Of a stretch of 16,620 nucleotides of DNA, positions 5,988-13,163 are shown one piece after another. Source of the DNA: DATKZB01 sp035528235 (GTDB lineage: Bacteria; Planctomycetota; Phycisphaerae; FEN-1346); NCBI GenBank assembly GCA_035528235.1, contig DATKZB010000144.1:1-16620 (forward strand), given 5' to 3'. The first letter of the stretch is position 1; every line of letters begins with the position of its first letter. Position numbers and translations under genes: made by a program. A model generated the notes under the pieces. It searched no databases, was not told the DNA's origin, and saw only the letters and a program-made list of their open reading frames with translations.

Positions 5988-6839
5988 ATGCAATTCACCA
6001 AACTGCACGGTGCCGGCAACGACTACATCTACGTCAACGGGTTCGAGACCGATGTGCCCGACCCGGCCGCCTTGGCCGCGCGCGTCAGCGATCGGCACTT
6101 CGGCGTCGGGGCCGACGGCCTGATTTTGGCGCTGCCCGCCGAGGGCGAAGAGGACGAGGCCGATCTGGTGATGCGGATGTTCAACGCCGACGGGTCCGAG
6201 GCCGAGATGTGCGGCAACGGCGTGCGGTGCCTGGCGAAATTCGCGGTCGACCGCGGCCTGGCCAAGGGCGACACGGTTCGCATCCAGACGGCGGCCGGTC
6301 TGCGGGTGGTCGACCTGGGCCGCGACCCGGACGGCCGCATCGTCCGAGGCACCGTCAGCATGGGGCGACCGCGGCTGGCGGCCGAGGAGATTCCGCTGGC
6401 GCTGGAGGGCGACCGGGTGGTCGACGTGCCGCTGGACGTCGGCGGACGGACGCTGTGGATGACGTGCGTCAACATGGGGAACCCGCACGCGGTGTTCTAC
6501 GTCGACTCGGCGGCCGAGACGCCCGTCGAGTTGGTCGGGCCGAAAATCGAGCATCACCGCCTGTTTCCCGAGCGCGTCAACGCCCATTTCGTCGAGGTCG
6601 TGTCGCTCGGGGAGGTCATCGCGCGGACGTGGGAGCGCGGCAGCGGCGTGACGTTGGCGTGCGGCACGGGCGCGTGCGCCGTGTGCGTGGCGGGCGTGTT
6701 GACCGGTCAGACGGGCCGGCGGCTGCTCGTCCACGTGCCGGGCGGCGACCTGGAGGTCGCGTGGCCCGCCGACCGGGCCGAGGTCATGCTCACCGGGCCG
6801 GTAGCCGAGGTGTTTACCGGCGAGTGGCCGGACGCCTGA
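5988..6839 (+). CDS. dapF: Diaminopimelate epimerase
   Basis: 283 residues, the usual length for DapF (about 275-280). It converts LL-diaminopimelate to the meso form in the cytoplasm, the step before lysine and the precursor for peptidoglycan cross-links. It uses two active-site cysteines without a cofactor. Both are present: Cys75 in EMCGNGVRC and Cys225 in LACGTGACA. The N-terminal signature HGAGNDYI (residues 7-14), FGVGADGLI (38-46) and FNADGSEAEMCGNG are intact, as are NMGNPHAVFY and ERGSGVTLACG. ATG 5988 is chosen because the protein begins MQFTKLHGAGND exactly as the family does; the open frame extends far upstream but that part is antisense to the epimerase-like gene. The SD is weak (AGG close to the ATG). 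The gene has its own promoter and appears to be transcribed alone. Confidence 0.97.
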   Translation: MQFTKLHGAGNDYIYVNGFETDVPDPAALAARVSDRHFGVGADGLILALPAEGEEDEADLVMRMFNADGSEAEMCGNGVRCLAKFAVDRGLAKGDTVRIQTAAGLRVVDLGRDPDGRIVRGTVSMGRPRLAAEEIPLALEGDRVVDVPLDVGGRTLWMTCVNMGNPHAVFYVDSAAETPVELVGPKIEHHRLFPERVNAHFVEVVSLGEVIARTWERGSGVTLACGTGACAVCVAGVLTGQTGRRLLVHVPGGDLEVAWPADRAEVMLTGPVAEVFTGEWPDA

Positions 6840-6841
6840 TG

Positions 6842-6953
6842 GCGCGGGCCCTCGGCGCCCGCGCGGTGGCCTTCCCAGAGCCTGCCCGCCTTGGGCGGGC
6901 CACCGCGCCTCGCCACAGGGGTTCTCTCGCGGCGGCCTGGGAAGGCCGCCGCG
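6842..6953 (+). repeat. Cluster of three hairpins downstream of dapF
   Basis: Hairpin 1, GCGCGGGC/GCCCGCGC (6842-6864), starts 3 nt after the dapF stop and could be a terminator without a T-tract. Hairpin 2 pairs GCGCGGTGGCC (6861-6871) with GGCCACCGCGC (6898-6908) and contains an inner GCCCGCC/GGCGGGC stem (6884-6900). Hairpin 3 (6928-6953) is an 11-bp stem with loop GGGA, identical to one arm of the 112-bp elements at 1189 and 2450. Hairpins 2 and 3 again form a facing pair, so this is a related but diverged two-hairpin element. Confidence 0.7.
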
Positions 6954-7001
6954 CACGAATGCTTGGAGTTGGCAGCGTACCGTTAGTCGACGAGGTCCCC
7001 A

Positions 7002-8690
7002 TTGACGGAGTTCGGGTTGCCAACGCGGCGATTTGCCACGCCACCACCGGCTTGGCCGCGAGCCGCGCTGTGCCTCGTTGCCGCGGCTGCCGCGCTGATG
7101 GCCGCCACACCTCGCGCGGTCGGCCAATGGCCTACCTTCCGGGCGGAGCAGGTCGGCGGCACGCTGCGCCGGCACCTGAGCGGCGAACCCCAGACGCTGA
7201 ACCCGCTGACGGCCAAGGACGCCTACGCCGGCATCGTCAACGGGCACATCTTCGAGGGGCTCATTGCGCGCGACGTCGATACGCTCCAGTGGATCCCCGA
7301 GTTGGCCGATCGGTGGGACATCTCGCCGGACGGCAAGACGATCACCTTCCACCTGGACCCGCGCGCCCGGTTCTCCGACGGTAAGCCCGTTACGGCCGAC
7401 GACGTCGTCTTCAGCATCGAGACGGTCATGAACCCGGAGATCGACTGCGCCTCCCTGCGCTCGTACTACGAGGACATGCAGGGGTGCGAGAAGGTCGACG
7501 ACCGGACGGTCCGGTTCACGTGGAAGAAGACGTACTTCAAGAGTTTCGAGGTCAGCGGGGCCTTCGCGCCCGTCCTGCCGCGCCACGTCTACCGGTTCGA
7601 CAAACCCAACGATTTCAACGACATCAACGACCGGCTCGTGGGCACGGGCCCGTACGTCTTCGAGAAATGGGTGACGGGTCAGCAGATCGCCCTGCGGCGG
7701 AACGAGCAGTATTGGCGCGCGCGGCCGTCGTTCGACCGCATGACGTTCCGCGTCATCCTGGAGGACCAGGCGTACGTCCAGGCGTTCCTGGCGGGGGAAA
7801 TCGATTACGTGTCGGTCCAGCCCGAGTGGTGGGTCAAACTGAAGGCCGACCCGCGGGCCGGCCGCGACTTTATCATGCACCGATACTCGGCGCCGGCGGG
7901 GTACCGGTACCTGGCGTGGAACTGCGCGCGGCCGCCGTTCGACGACGCCCGCGTCCGCCGGGCCATGACGCACCTGGTGTGGCGCGAGCAACTCGTCAAG
8001 TACCTCGAGTACGACATCAGCCGCGTGGTTACCGGGCCGTTCTGGGTCGACAGCCCCCAGTACGACCGGACGGTCAAGCCGTGGGCGTTCGACCGGGCCG
8101 AGGCCGCGCGGCTGCTGAAGGAGGCCGGCTGGGAGGACCGCGACGCCGACGGGTGGATCGAGAACCCCGACGGCCGGCGGCTGGAGTTCGAACTGTCGCT
8201 TCCGGCCAGCCTCCAGGCGTATCGCGACATGGCCCGCGTGTTGAAGGAGGAGTTCCGCCGCGTCGGCATCGTCATGAACGTGCGGTTCTACGAATGGGCG
8301 GTGTTCATCACGAAACTCGACAACCGCGACTTCGACGCCATCTCCCTGGCCTGGACCGGCTCGGTCGAGGGCGACCCGAACCAGATCTGGCACTCGAGCC
8401 AGATCGAGGGCCGCGGCCACAACTTCATCAGTTTCCGCAACGCCCGGTCCGACCGCCTCATCGAAGAGGCCCGGGCCACCATGGACGAGGCCAAACGCAA
8501 CGCCCTCTATCACGAATTCCACCGCCTGCTGCACGATGAGCAGCCGTACACGTTCCTGTGGTCGCGCGACGCCCTGGCCCTGGTGTCGCCGCGCCTGCGG
8601 GGCGTCAAGGTGCACCGGCTGGGCATGGACCCGCGCGAGTGGTGGATACCCGGGGACCTGCGCGCCGCCGAAGGGCAGGGCGGCCCGTGA
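7002..8690 (+). CDS. Peptide ABC transporter, periplasmic substrate-binding protein
   Basis: 562 residues from TTG 7002 (GAGG 6 nt upstream). A second TTG at 7017 with GGAG 6 nt upstream is equally possible and loses only five residues. A signal peptide ends near residue 41 (ALCLVAAAAALMAATPRAVG); there is no lipobox cysteine, so the product is probably soluble in the periplasm. The mature part is a family 5 solute-binding protein (SBP_bac_5, DppA/OppA type): GGTLRRHLSGEPQTLNPL at the start, LADRWDISPDGKTITFHL, FSDGKPVTADDVVFSIE, and later LVGTGPYVFEKW and RVRRAMTHLVWRE. Family members deliver di- or oligopeptides, sometimes nickel or sugars, to the permease pair encoded just downstream. Its stop overlaps the start of the first permease (GTGA). 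The specificity is not visible. Confidence 0.93.
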   Translation: MTEFGLPTRRFATPPPAWPRAALCLVAAAAALMAATPRAVGQWPTFRAEQVGGTLRRHLSGEPQTLNPLTAKDAYAGIVNGHIFEGLIARDVDTLQWIPELADRWDISPDGKTITFHLDPRARFSDGKPVTADDVVFSIETVMNPEIDCASLRSYYEDMQGCEKVDDRTVRFTWKKTYFKSFEVSGAFAPVLPRHVYRFDKPNDFNDINDRLVGTGPYVFEKWVTGQQIALRRNEQYWRARPSFDRMTFRVILEDQAYVQAFLAGEIDYVSVQPEWWVKLKADPRAGRDFIMHRYSAPAGYRYLAWNCARPPFDDARVRRAMTHLVWREQLVKYLEYDISRVVTGPFWVDSPQYDRTVKPWAFDRAEAARLLKEAGWEDRDADGWIENPDGRRLEFELSLPASLQAYRDMARVLKEEFRRVGIVMNVRFYEWAVFITKLDNRDFDAISLAWTGSVEGDPNQIWHSSQIEGRGHNFISFRNARSDRLIEEARATMDEAKRNALYHEFHRLLHDEQPYTFLWSRDALALVSPRLRGVKVHRLGMDPREWWIPGDLRAAEGQGGP

Positions 8691-9901
8691 AAACGTATAT
8701 CGTCAAGCGTCTGCTCCTGATGATCCCCACCATCGTGGGCATTACGCTGCTGACCTACGGCATCGTGCGCCTGGCCCCTGGCGACCCCATTGAGGCCATG
8801 ATCCTGGCCCAGTCGGGCAACATCGACCCCAAGGCGATGCAGGCCGATGCCGAACGCATCCGCGTGCGGCTGGGCCTGAAAGACGTCAACTACTGGGGCG
8901 ACGACGTCGAGATGCACCTCGCGCGGCTCCAGGAGGGCGACGCGGCCGCCCAAGCCGAGGCGGTTGCCGAACTGCGGCGCATCACCGGCCAGACGTTCGG
9001 CCCGGACCCGGCCGCCTGGAAGGCGTGGTGGGACGTCAGCGGTTCGAAGTTCTCGAAGACCCTCATCGATCCCCTTGAGAAGGGCCTCAACGTCTTCCAC
9101 GGGTACGGCCGGTGGATGGTGCACATTGTGCAGGGCGACTTCGGCGAGAGCATCAAGTTCCGCACCAGCCAGGGCAGCCGCAACCCGCTGCGCCTCTTCG
9201 GCGAACGCATCCAGGTGACGCTGACGCTGAACGTCATCGCCGAGATCATCATCTTCGTCATTGCGCTGCCCATCGGCCTGGCCTCGGCCCGGTACCACGG
9301 CCGCCTGTTCGACCGAGCCTCGACGTTGGTGCTGCTGGGTCTCTGGAGCGTCCCGGCGATCCTGGCCGGCACGTTGTTGCTGAGTTTCTTCGCGCGCGGC
9401 GGCACGGGCCTCCAGTGGTTCCCGGTGGCGGGCCTTCACACGCCCGACAGCGAGGGCTACGGCTGGTGGGCGTACCTGACGGACACCCTCTGGCATGCTG
9501 CGCTGCCCGTGGCGTGCATGGTGTACGGCGGCCTGGCGTACCTGGCCAAACTGGGCCGAGCCAGCCTGCTGGAAAACCTGCGGGCCGATTACGTCCGCAC
9601 CGCCCGGGCCAAGGGGTTGCCCGAGAGCCGCGTCGTCTACCATCACGCCCTGCGCAACAGCCTGCTGCCGATGATCACGACCATGGTCATGATTCTGCCG
9701 GCCCTCATCGGCGGCAGTGTCATCGTCGAGACGATCTTCAGCATCCCCGGCATGGGCCTCTTGATGGTCGATGCCGCCAAGGCCTACGACCTGTCGGTCA
9801 TCATGGCCGGGACGCTCGTCTTCGGGCTGCTGTCGCTGCTGGCCCTTCTGCTGGGCGACATCCTGTACGCCTGGGCCGATCCGAGGGTCCGCTATGAGTG
9901 A
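8687..9901 (+). CDS. Peptide ABC transporter permease, DppB/OppB type, with soluble insertion
   Basis: 404 residues from GTG 8687, overlapping the preceding stop by 4 bases; an AGGGCAGGG tract lies upstream. It is an inner-membrane channel subunit. The N-terminal KTYIVKRLLLMIPTIVGITL and RLAPGDPIEAM are the family hallmark, and the ATPase-contacting EAA loop is seen as DYVRTARAKGLPESRVVYHH. About six membrane segments are expected, the C-terminal one ending near YAWADPRVRYE. The usual length is about 310-340 residues. The excess lies between membrane segments 1 and 2, roughly residues 71-140, and includes a helical stretch (ARLQEGDAAAQAEAVAELRR, then ITGQTFGPDPAAWKAWWD) resembling a HEAT-type repeat. 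That segment would face the periplasm. Confidence 0.93.
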   Translation: MKTYIVKRLLLMIPTIVGITLLTYGIVRLAPGDPIEAMILAQSGNIDPKAMQADAERIRVRLGLKDVNYWGDDVEMHLARLQEGDAAAQAEAVAELRRITGQTFGPDPAAWKAWWDVSGSKFSKTLIDPLEKGLNVFHGYGRWMVHIVQGDFGESIKFRTSQGSRNPLRLFGERIQVTLTLNVIAEIIIFVIALPIGLASARYHGRLFDRASTLVLLGLWSVPAILAGTLLLSFFARGGTGLQWFPVAGLHTPDSEGYGWWAYLTDTLWHAALPVACMVYGGLAYLAKLGRASLLENLRADYVRTARAKGLPESRVVYHHALRNSLLPMITTMVMILPALIGGSVIVETIFSIPGMGLLMVDAAKAYDLSVIMAGTLVFGLLSLLALLLGDILYAWADPRVRYE

Positions 9902-11093
9902 GACCCGCGCCAAAGACGCCGAGGCCCTGGCCGGGCCGCCGCAGTCCTACGGCACCATCGTGTGGCGTCAACTGCGGAAGCGGCCCAGCGCGATGATCAG
10001 CCTGGCGGTGGTGGTGATGCTGGCAGCGGTGGCCCTGGCGGCGCCGTTTGTCGCAGGCGAGGTGCCCATCCGCTGGGTCGAGAACGGCCGGGCGTCGTGG
10101 CCCATCTTCCGGTACGTGTCGAACGCCGAGTACGCGGCCATGCTGGGGTTCGTGTTGGCGCTCGGTCTGCCGCTGACGGTCCGCCTGCTGCGGCCGCGGC
10201 TGGACCCGGTGGGCGGGAGTTCCTGGGCCTGGGCGGTGCTGGCCCACGCCGGCGTGTGGCTGGTCGTCGCGGCGGCGCTCTTCGCCTTGCGGGAACCCGA
10301 GCGCCGATACGGCTTCTACCTGGAGCGAGCCGCCGAGGCCGACTCCGCCTGGTTCCCGCCCATCGCGTATCCGCATTACCCGGGGTACGCCGAGTTGGCC
10401 CAGCGCGACCAGGGGCCGTCGTGGCAGCATCCGCTGGGCACGGCGCGCCTGGGCGACGACGTGCTCATGGGCATCCTGTACGGGGCGCGGACGGCGCTGT
10501 CGATCGGGTTCGTGGCGGTGGGCATCAGCCAGACCATCGGCATCGCCCTGGGGGCGCTGAGCGGGTTCTTCGGCCGCGCGATCGACCTGGCGCTCATGCG
10601 CATGGCCGAAATCTTCATGTCGCTGCCACGGCTCATCCTGATTATCATCATCCTGACGGTGGTGCCCGCGAGTTGGCCGCCCATCTGGATGGTCGTGTTT
10701 GTGCTGGGCGTTACCGGGTGGACGGGCACGTACCGGCTGATGCGGGCGGAACTGTTCCGCATCCGCGGCGAGGATTACATGACGGCCGCCCGGGCCCTGG
10801 GCATCCCGACGTGGCGGCTGCTGCTGCGCCATGCCATCCCGAACGGCCTGGCGCCCATCCTGGTGGGCGCCACGTTCGGCATTGCCGGGGCGGTGTTTCT
10901 GGAGGCGTCGCTGGCCTTCCTGGGCCTCGTCCAGACGCCCAGTTGGGGCGAGATGCTGAACGACGGACGCCAGCACATCGAGACCTGGTGGGTCTGGGGC
11001 TCGGCGGGACTGGCGATTTTCGTGACCGTTTTCGTGTACAATCTGCTGGGCGAAGCCATTCGCGACGCCATCGATCCGCGACTGAAGATCTGA
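9894..11093 (+). CDS. Peptide ABC transporter permease, DppC/OppC type, extended N-terminal half
   Basis: 399 residues from ATG 9894, overlapping the DppB-like gene by 8 bases, with GAGGG upstream. It is the second inner-membrane channel subunit. TM1 is at about 33-53. The family motif HPLGTARLGDDVLMGILYG lies at 179-197, the EAA loop reads DYMTAARALGIPTWRLLLRH, and the C-terminus is EAIRDAIDPRLKI as in most DppC proteins. The usual length is about 280-310. The extra roughly 90 residues lie between TM1 and the GT-LGDDVL motif and contain two additional hydrophobic segments, about 81-98 and 111-132. It pairs with the DppB-like subunit. Confidence 0.93.
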   Translation: MSETRAKDAEALAGPPQSYGTIVWRQLRKRPSAMISLAVVVMLAAVALAAPFVAGEVPIRWVENGRASWPIFRYVSNAEYAAMLGFVLALGLPLTVRLLRPRLDPVGGSSWAWAVLAHAGVWLVVAAALFALREPERRYGFYLERAAEADSAWFPPIAYPHYPGYAELAQRDQGPSWQHPLGTARLGDDVLMGILYGARTALSIGFVAVGISQTIGIALGALSGFFGRAIDLALMRMAEIFMSLPRLILIIIILTVVPASWPPIWMVVFVLGVTGWTGTYRLMRAELFRIRGEDYMTAARALGIPTWRLLLRHAIPNGLAPILVGATFGIAGAVFLEASLAFLGLVQTPSWGEMLNDGRQHIETWWVWGSAGLAIFVTVFVYNLLGEAIRDAIDPRLKI

Positions 11094-11127
11094 CGCCCGG
11101 CTTGGCCGGCGTGCTGCGGAGGACCGT

Positions 11128-12150
11128 GTGAAGGGAGCCGACGACATCCTGCTTCGCGTCGAGGGCCTCTCGACGCGGTTCTTTACCGACGAGGGCATCT
11201 CGTACGCCGTCGAGGACGTCTCGTTCGCCATACCGCGCGGCCGGACGGTGGCGTTGGTGGGCGAGTCGGGCTGCGGCAAGACGGTGACGGCCCTCTCGAT
11301 TCTGCGGCTGGTGCCCGACCCGCCCGGCCGCATCGTCGCCGGTGCCGTCCGGTTGGACGAGACGGACCTCATGGCCCTGCCCGAGGCCCGGATGCGCACC
11401 GTCCGTGGCAACCGTATCTCGATGGTCTTCCAGGAACCCATGACCAGCCTCAACCCGGTCTTCACCATCGGCGACCAGATTATTGAGGCCGTCATGCTCC
11501 ACACCGACGCCGGCAAGGCCGCGGCCCTGGAGCAGACCATCGCCATGCTCCGCAAGGTGGGCATACCCGACCCGGAGTTGCGTGTCCGCGAGTATCCGCA
11601 CCAGATGTCGGGCGGCATGCGGCAGCGGGTGATGATTGCGATGGCCCTGGTGTGCGGTCCGGAACTGCTGATTGCCGACGAGCCCACCACCGCCCTCGAC
11701 GTCACCATCCAGGCCCAGATTCTTGACCTCTTGTGCGCCCTCCAGGCCGAGATCGGCATGAGTGTCCTGCTGATTACGCACGACCTGGGTGTTGTGGCCG
11801 AGATGGCCCATCACGTGGCCGTCATGTACGCCGGGCGCATCGTCGAGAAGACCGACATCCGCGAACTCTTCGACAACCCGCTGCACCCGTACACGGTGGG
11901 CCTGTTCCGCAGCCGGCCGACGCTGGAGCGCAAGGACGTCCTGGCCACGATCCCCGGCCAGGTGCCCAGCCCGCTGGCCATTCCGTCGGGCTGCCCGTTC
12001 CATCTGCGGTGCCCGCTGGCCGACGGGGCGAAATGTGCTCAGGAGCGACCCCGCCTTGAGTCGAAAAGGGAAGGGCACGCCGCCGCATGCTGGTACGCCG
12101 ACCGCGTGGCCGAACGCCGTCAACGCCAGGAGCCCCTTTACCGGACATGA
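11128..12150 (+). CDS. Peptide ABC transporter ATP-binding protein, DppD/OppD type
   Basis: 340 residues from GTG 11128 with GGAGGA (11118-11123) 4 nt upstream. It is a cytoplasmic ATPase that drives uptake through the permease pair. Walker A is GESGCGKT at 45-52, the Q-loop lies in VFQEPMTSLNP at 100-110, the signature is SGGMRQR at 161-167, Walker B is LLIADEP at 180-186, and the H-loop His lies in LLITHDLG. The C-terminal oligopeptide-transporter extension (NPLHPYTVGLF) carries the conserved cysteines CPFHLRC, KCAQ and ACWY, which in characterised OppD proteins bind an iron-sulfur cluster. The 34-nt gap before it is the longest in the operon. The stop overlaps the next start (ATGA). Confidence 0.95.
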   Translation: MKGADDILLRVEGLSTRFFTDEGISYAVEDVSFAIPRGRTVALVGESGCGKTVTALSILRLVPDPPGRIVAGAVRLDETDLMALPEARMRTVRGNRISMVFQEPMTSLNPVFTIGDQIIEAVMLHTDAGKAAALEQTIAMLRKVGIPDPELRVREYPHQMSGGMRQRVMIAMALVCGPELLIADEPTTALDVTIQAQILDLLCALQAEIGMSVLLITHDLGVVAEMAHHVAVMYAGRIVEKTDIRELFDNPLHPYTVGLFRSRPTLERKDVLATIPGQVPSPLAIPSGCPFHLRCPLADGAKCAQERPRLESKREGHAAACWYADRVAERRQRQEPLYRT

Positions 12151-13163
12151 CTTCTACCGCGACATCGTTGGCCGCCGACGTCCTGCTCGACGTGCGGGAC
12201 CTCCGGACGTACTTCCCCGTGCGCCGGGGGCTCTTCGGCCGGACCGTCGGCTACGTTCGCGCCGTGGACGGCGTCTCGTTCGCCCTGGCTCCCGGCAAGA
12301 CGCTGGGGCTGGTGGGCGAGTCGGGTTGCGGCAAGACGACCACGGGGCGGACGATTCTGCGGCTGATTCCGGCCACGGCCGGCAGCGTCCGGTTCGCCGG
12401 GCAGGACGTCTTCTCGCTACCGGCGGCCGAAATGCGGAGCCTCCGCCAGAACATGCAGATCATCTTCCAGGACCCCTACGGTAGCCTGAACCCCCGGATG
12501 ACGATCGGCGGCATCATCGGCGAACCGCTCAAGGTCCACGGCCGCGCGCGCGGCAAGGCCCTGGAAGACCGCGTGGCCGACCTGCTGGACCGCGTGGGCC
12601 TGAGCCCCGCCTATTGCAACCGGTACCCGCACGAGTTCTCGGGCGGTCAGCGGCAGCGGATCGGCATCGCGCGGGCACTGGCGCTGGACCCGCGCCTGAT
12701 CGTGTGCGACGAGCCCGTCAGCGCCCTGGACGTCTCGATCCAGGCCCAAATCCTGAACCTGCTGGAGCAGCTCCAGGCCGACTTAGGGCTAGCGTACCTC
12801 TTTATCGCGCACGACCTGGCCGTCGTCAGTCACATCTCCGATGACGTGGCCGTCATGTACCTGGGGAAGCTTGTCGAGCAGGCCCCCAGCCGCAGCCTCT
12901 ACGAGAACCCGCTGCATCCGTACACGAAGTGCCTGATGTCGGCCATTCCGAAGTCGCATCCCGACACGCCGCGCGAACGCATCGTCCCGCTGGGCGAAGT
13001 GCCCAGCGCGACGAATCCGCCGCCCGGCTGCCCGTTCCACCCGCGTTGCCCCTGGGTCATGGACCGCTGCCGCACCCGGCCGCCCGTGTTCGCGCCGATG
13101 CCCGGCGACACGGACCACGTGGTGGCGTGTCACCTGCATCAGGATTCTGAGGAGGGGCCATGA
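12147..13163 (+). CDS. Peptide ABC transporter ATP-binding protein, DppF/OppF type
   Basis: 338 residues from ATG 12147, overlapping the DppD-like stop by 4 bases, so translation is probably coupled. It is the second ATPase of the importer, forming a heterodimer with the DppD-like subunit. Walker A is GESGCGKT at 57-64, the Q-loop region is IIFQDPYGSLNPRM, the signature is FSGGQRQR, Walker B is LIVCDEPVSALD, and the H-loop lies in LFIAHDLAVV. The N-terminal LRTYFPVRRGLFGRTVG with a long loop before the first ATPase strand pair is typical of OppF/DppF. The C-terminus has NPLHPYTK and the cysteine group CPFHPRCP, DRCR and VACH. Its stop overlaps the start of the next gene. Confidence 0.95.
   Translation: MTSTATSLAADVLLDVRDLRTYFPVRRGLFGRTVGYVRAVDGVSFALAPGKTLGLVGESGCGKTTTGRTILRLIPATAGSVRFAGQDVFSLPAAEMRSLRQNMQIIFQDPYGSLNPRMTIGGIIGEPLKVHGRARGKALEDRVADLLDRVGLSPAYCNRYPHEFSGGQRQRIGIARALALDPRLIVCDEPVSALDVSIQAQILNLLEQLQADLGLAYLFIAHDLAVVSHISDDVAVMYLGKLVEQAPSRSLYENPLHPYTKCLMSAIPKSHPDTPRERIVPLGEVPSATNPPPGCPFHPRCPWVMDRCRTRPPVFAPMPGDTDHVVACHLHQDSEEGP

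Noticed and set aside
5742..8615. A 957-codon open frame on the minus strand opposite dapF and the binding-protein gene
   Set aside because: The plus strand here encodes two clearly recognisable proteins. The antisense text is low-complexity, rich in Arg, Pro, Val and His, which is the usual shadow of GC-rich coding DNA.
9801..11759. A 652-codon minus-strand frame opposite the permease and ATPase genes
   Set aside because: It is a shadow of the conserved transporter genes; no family features.
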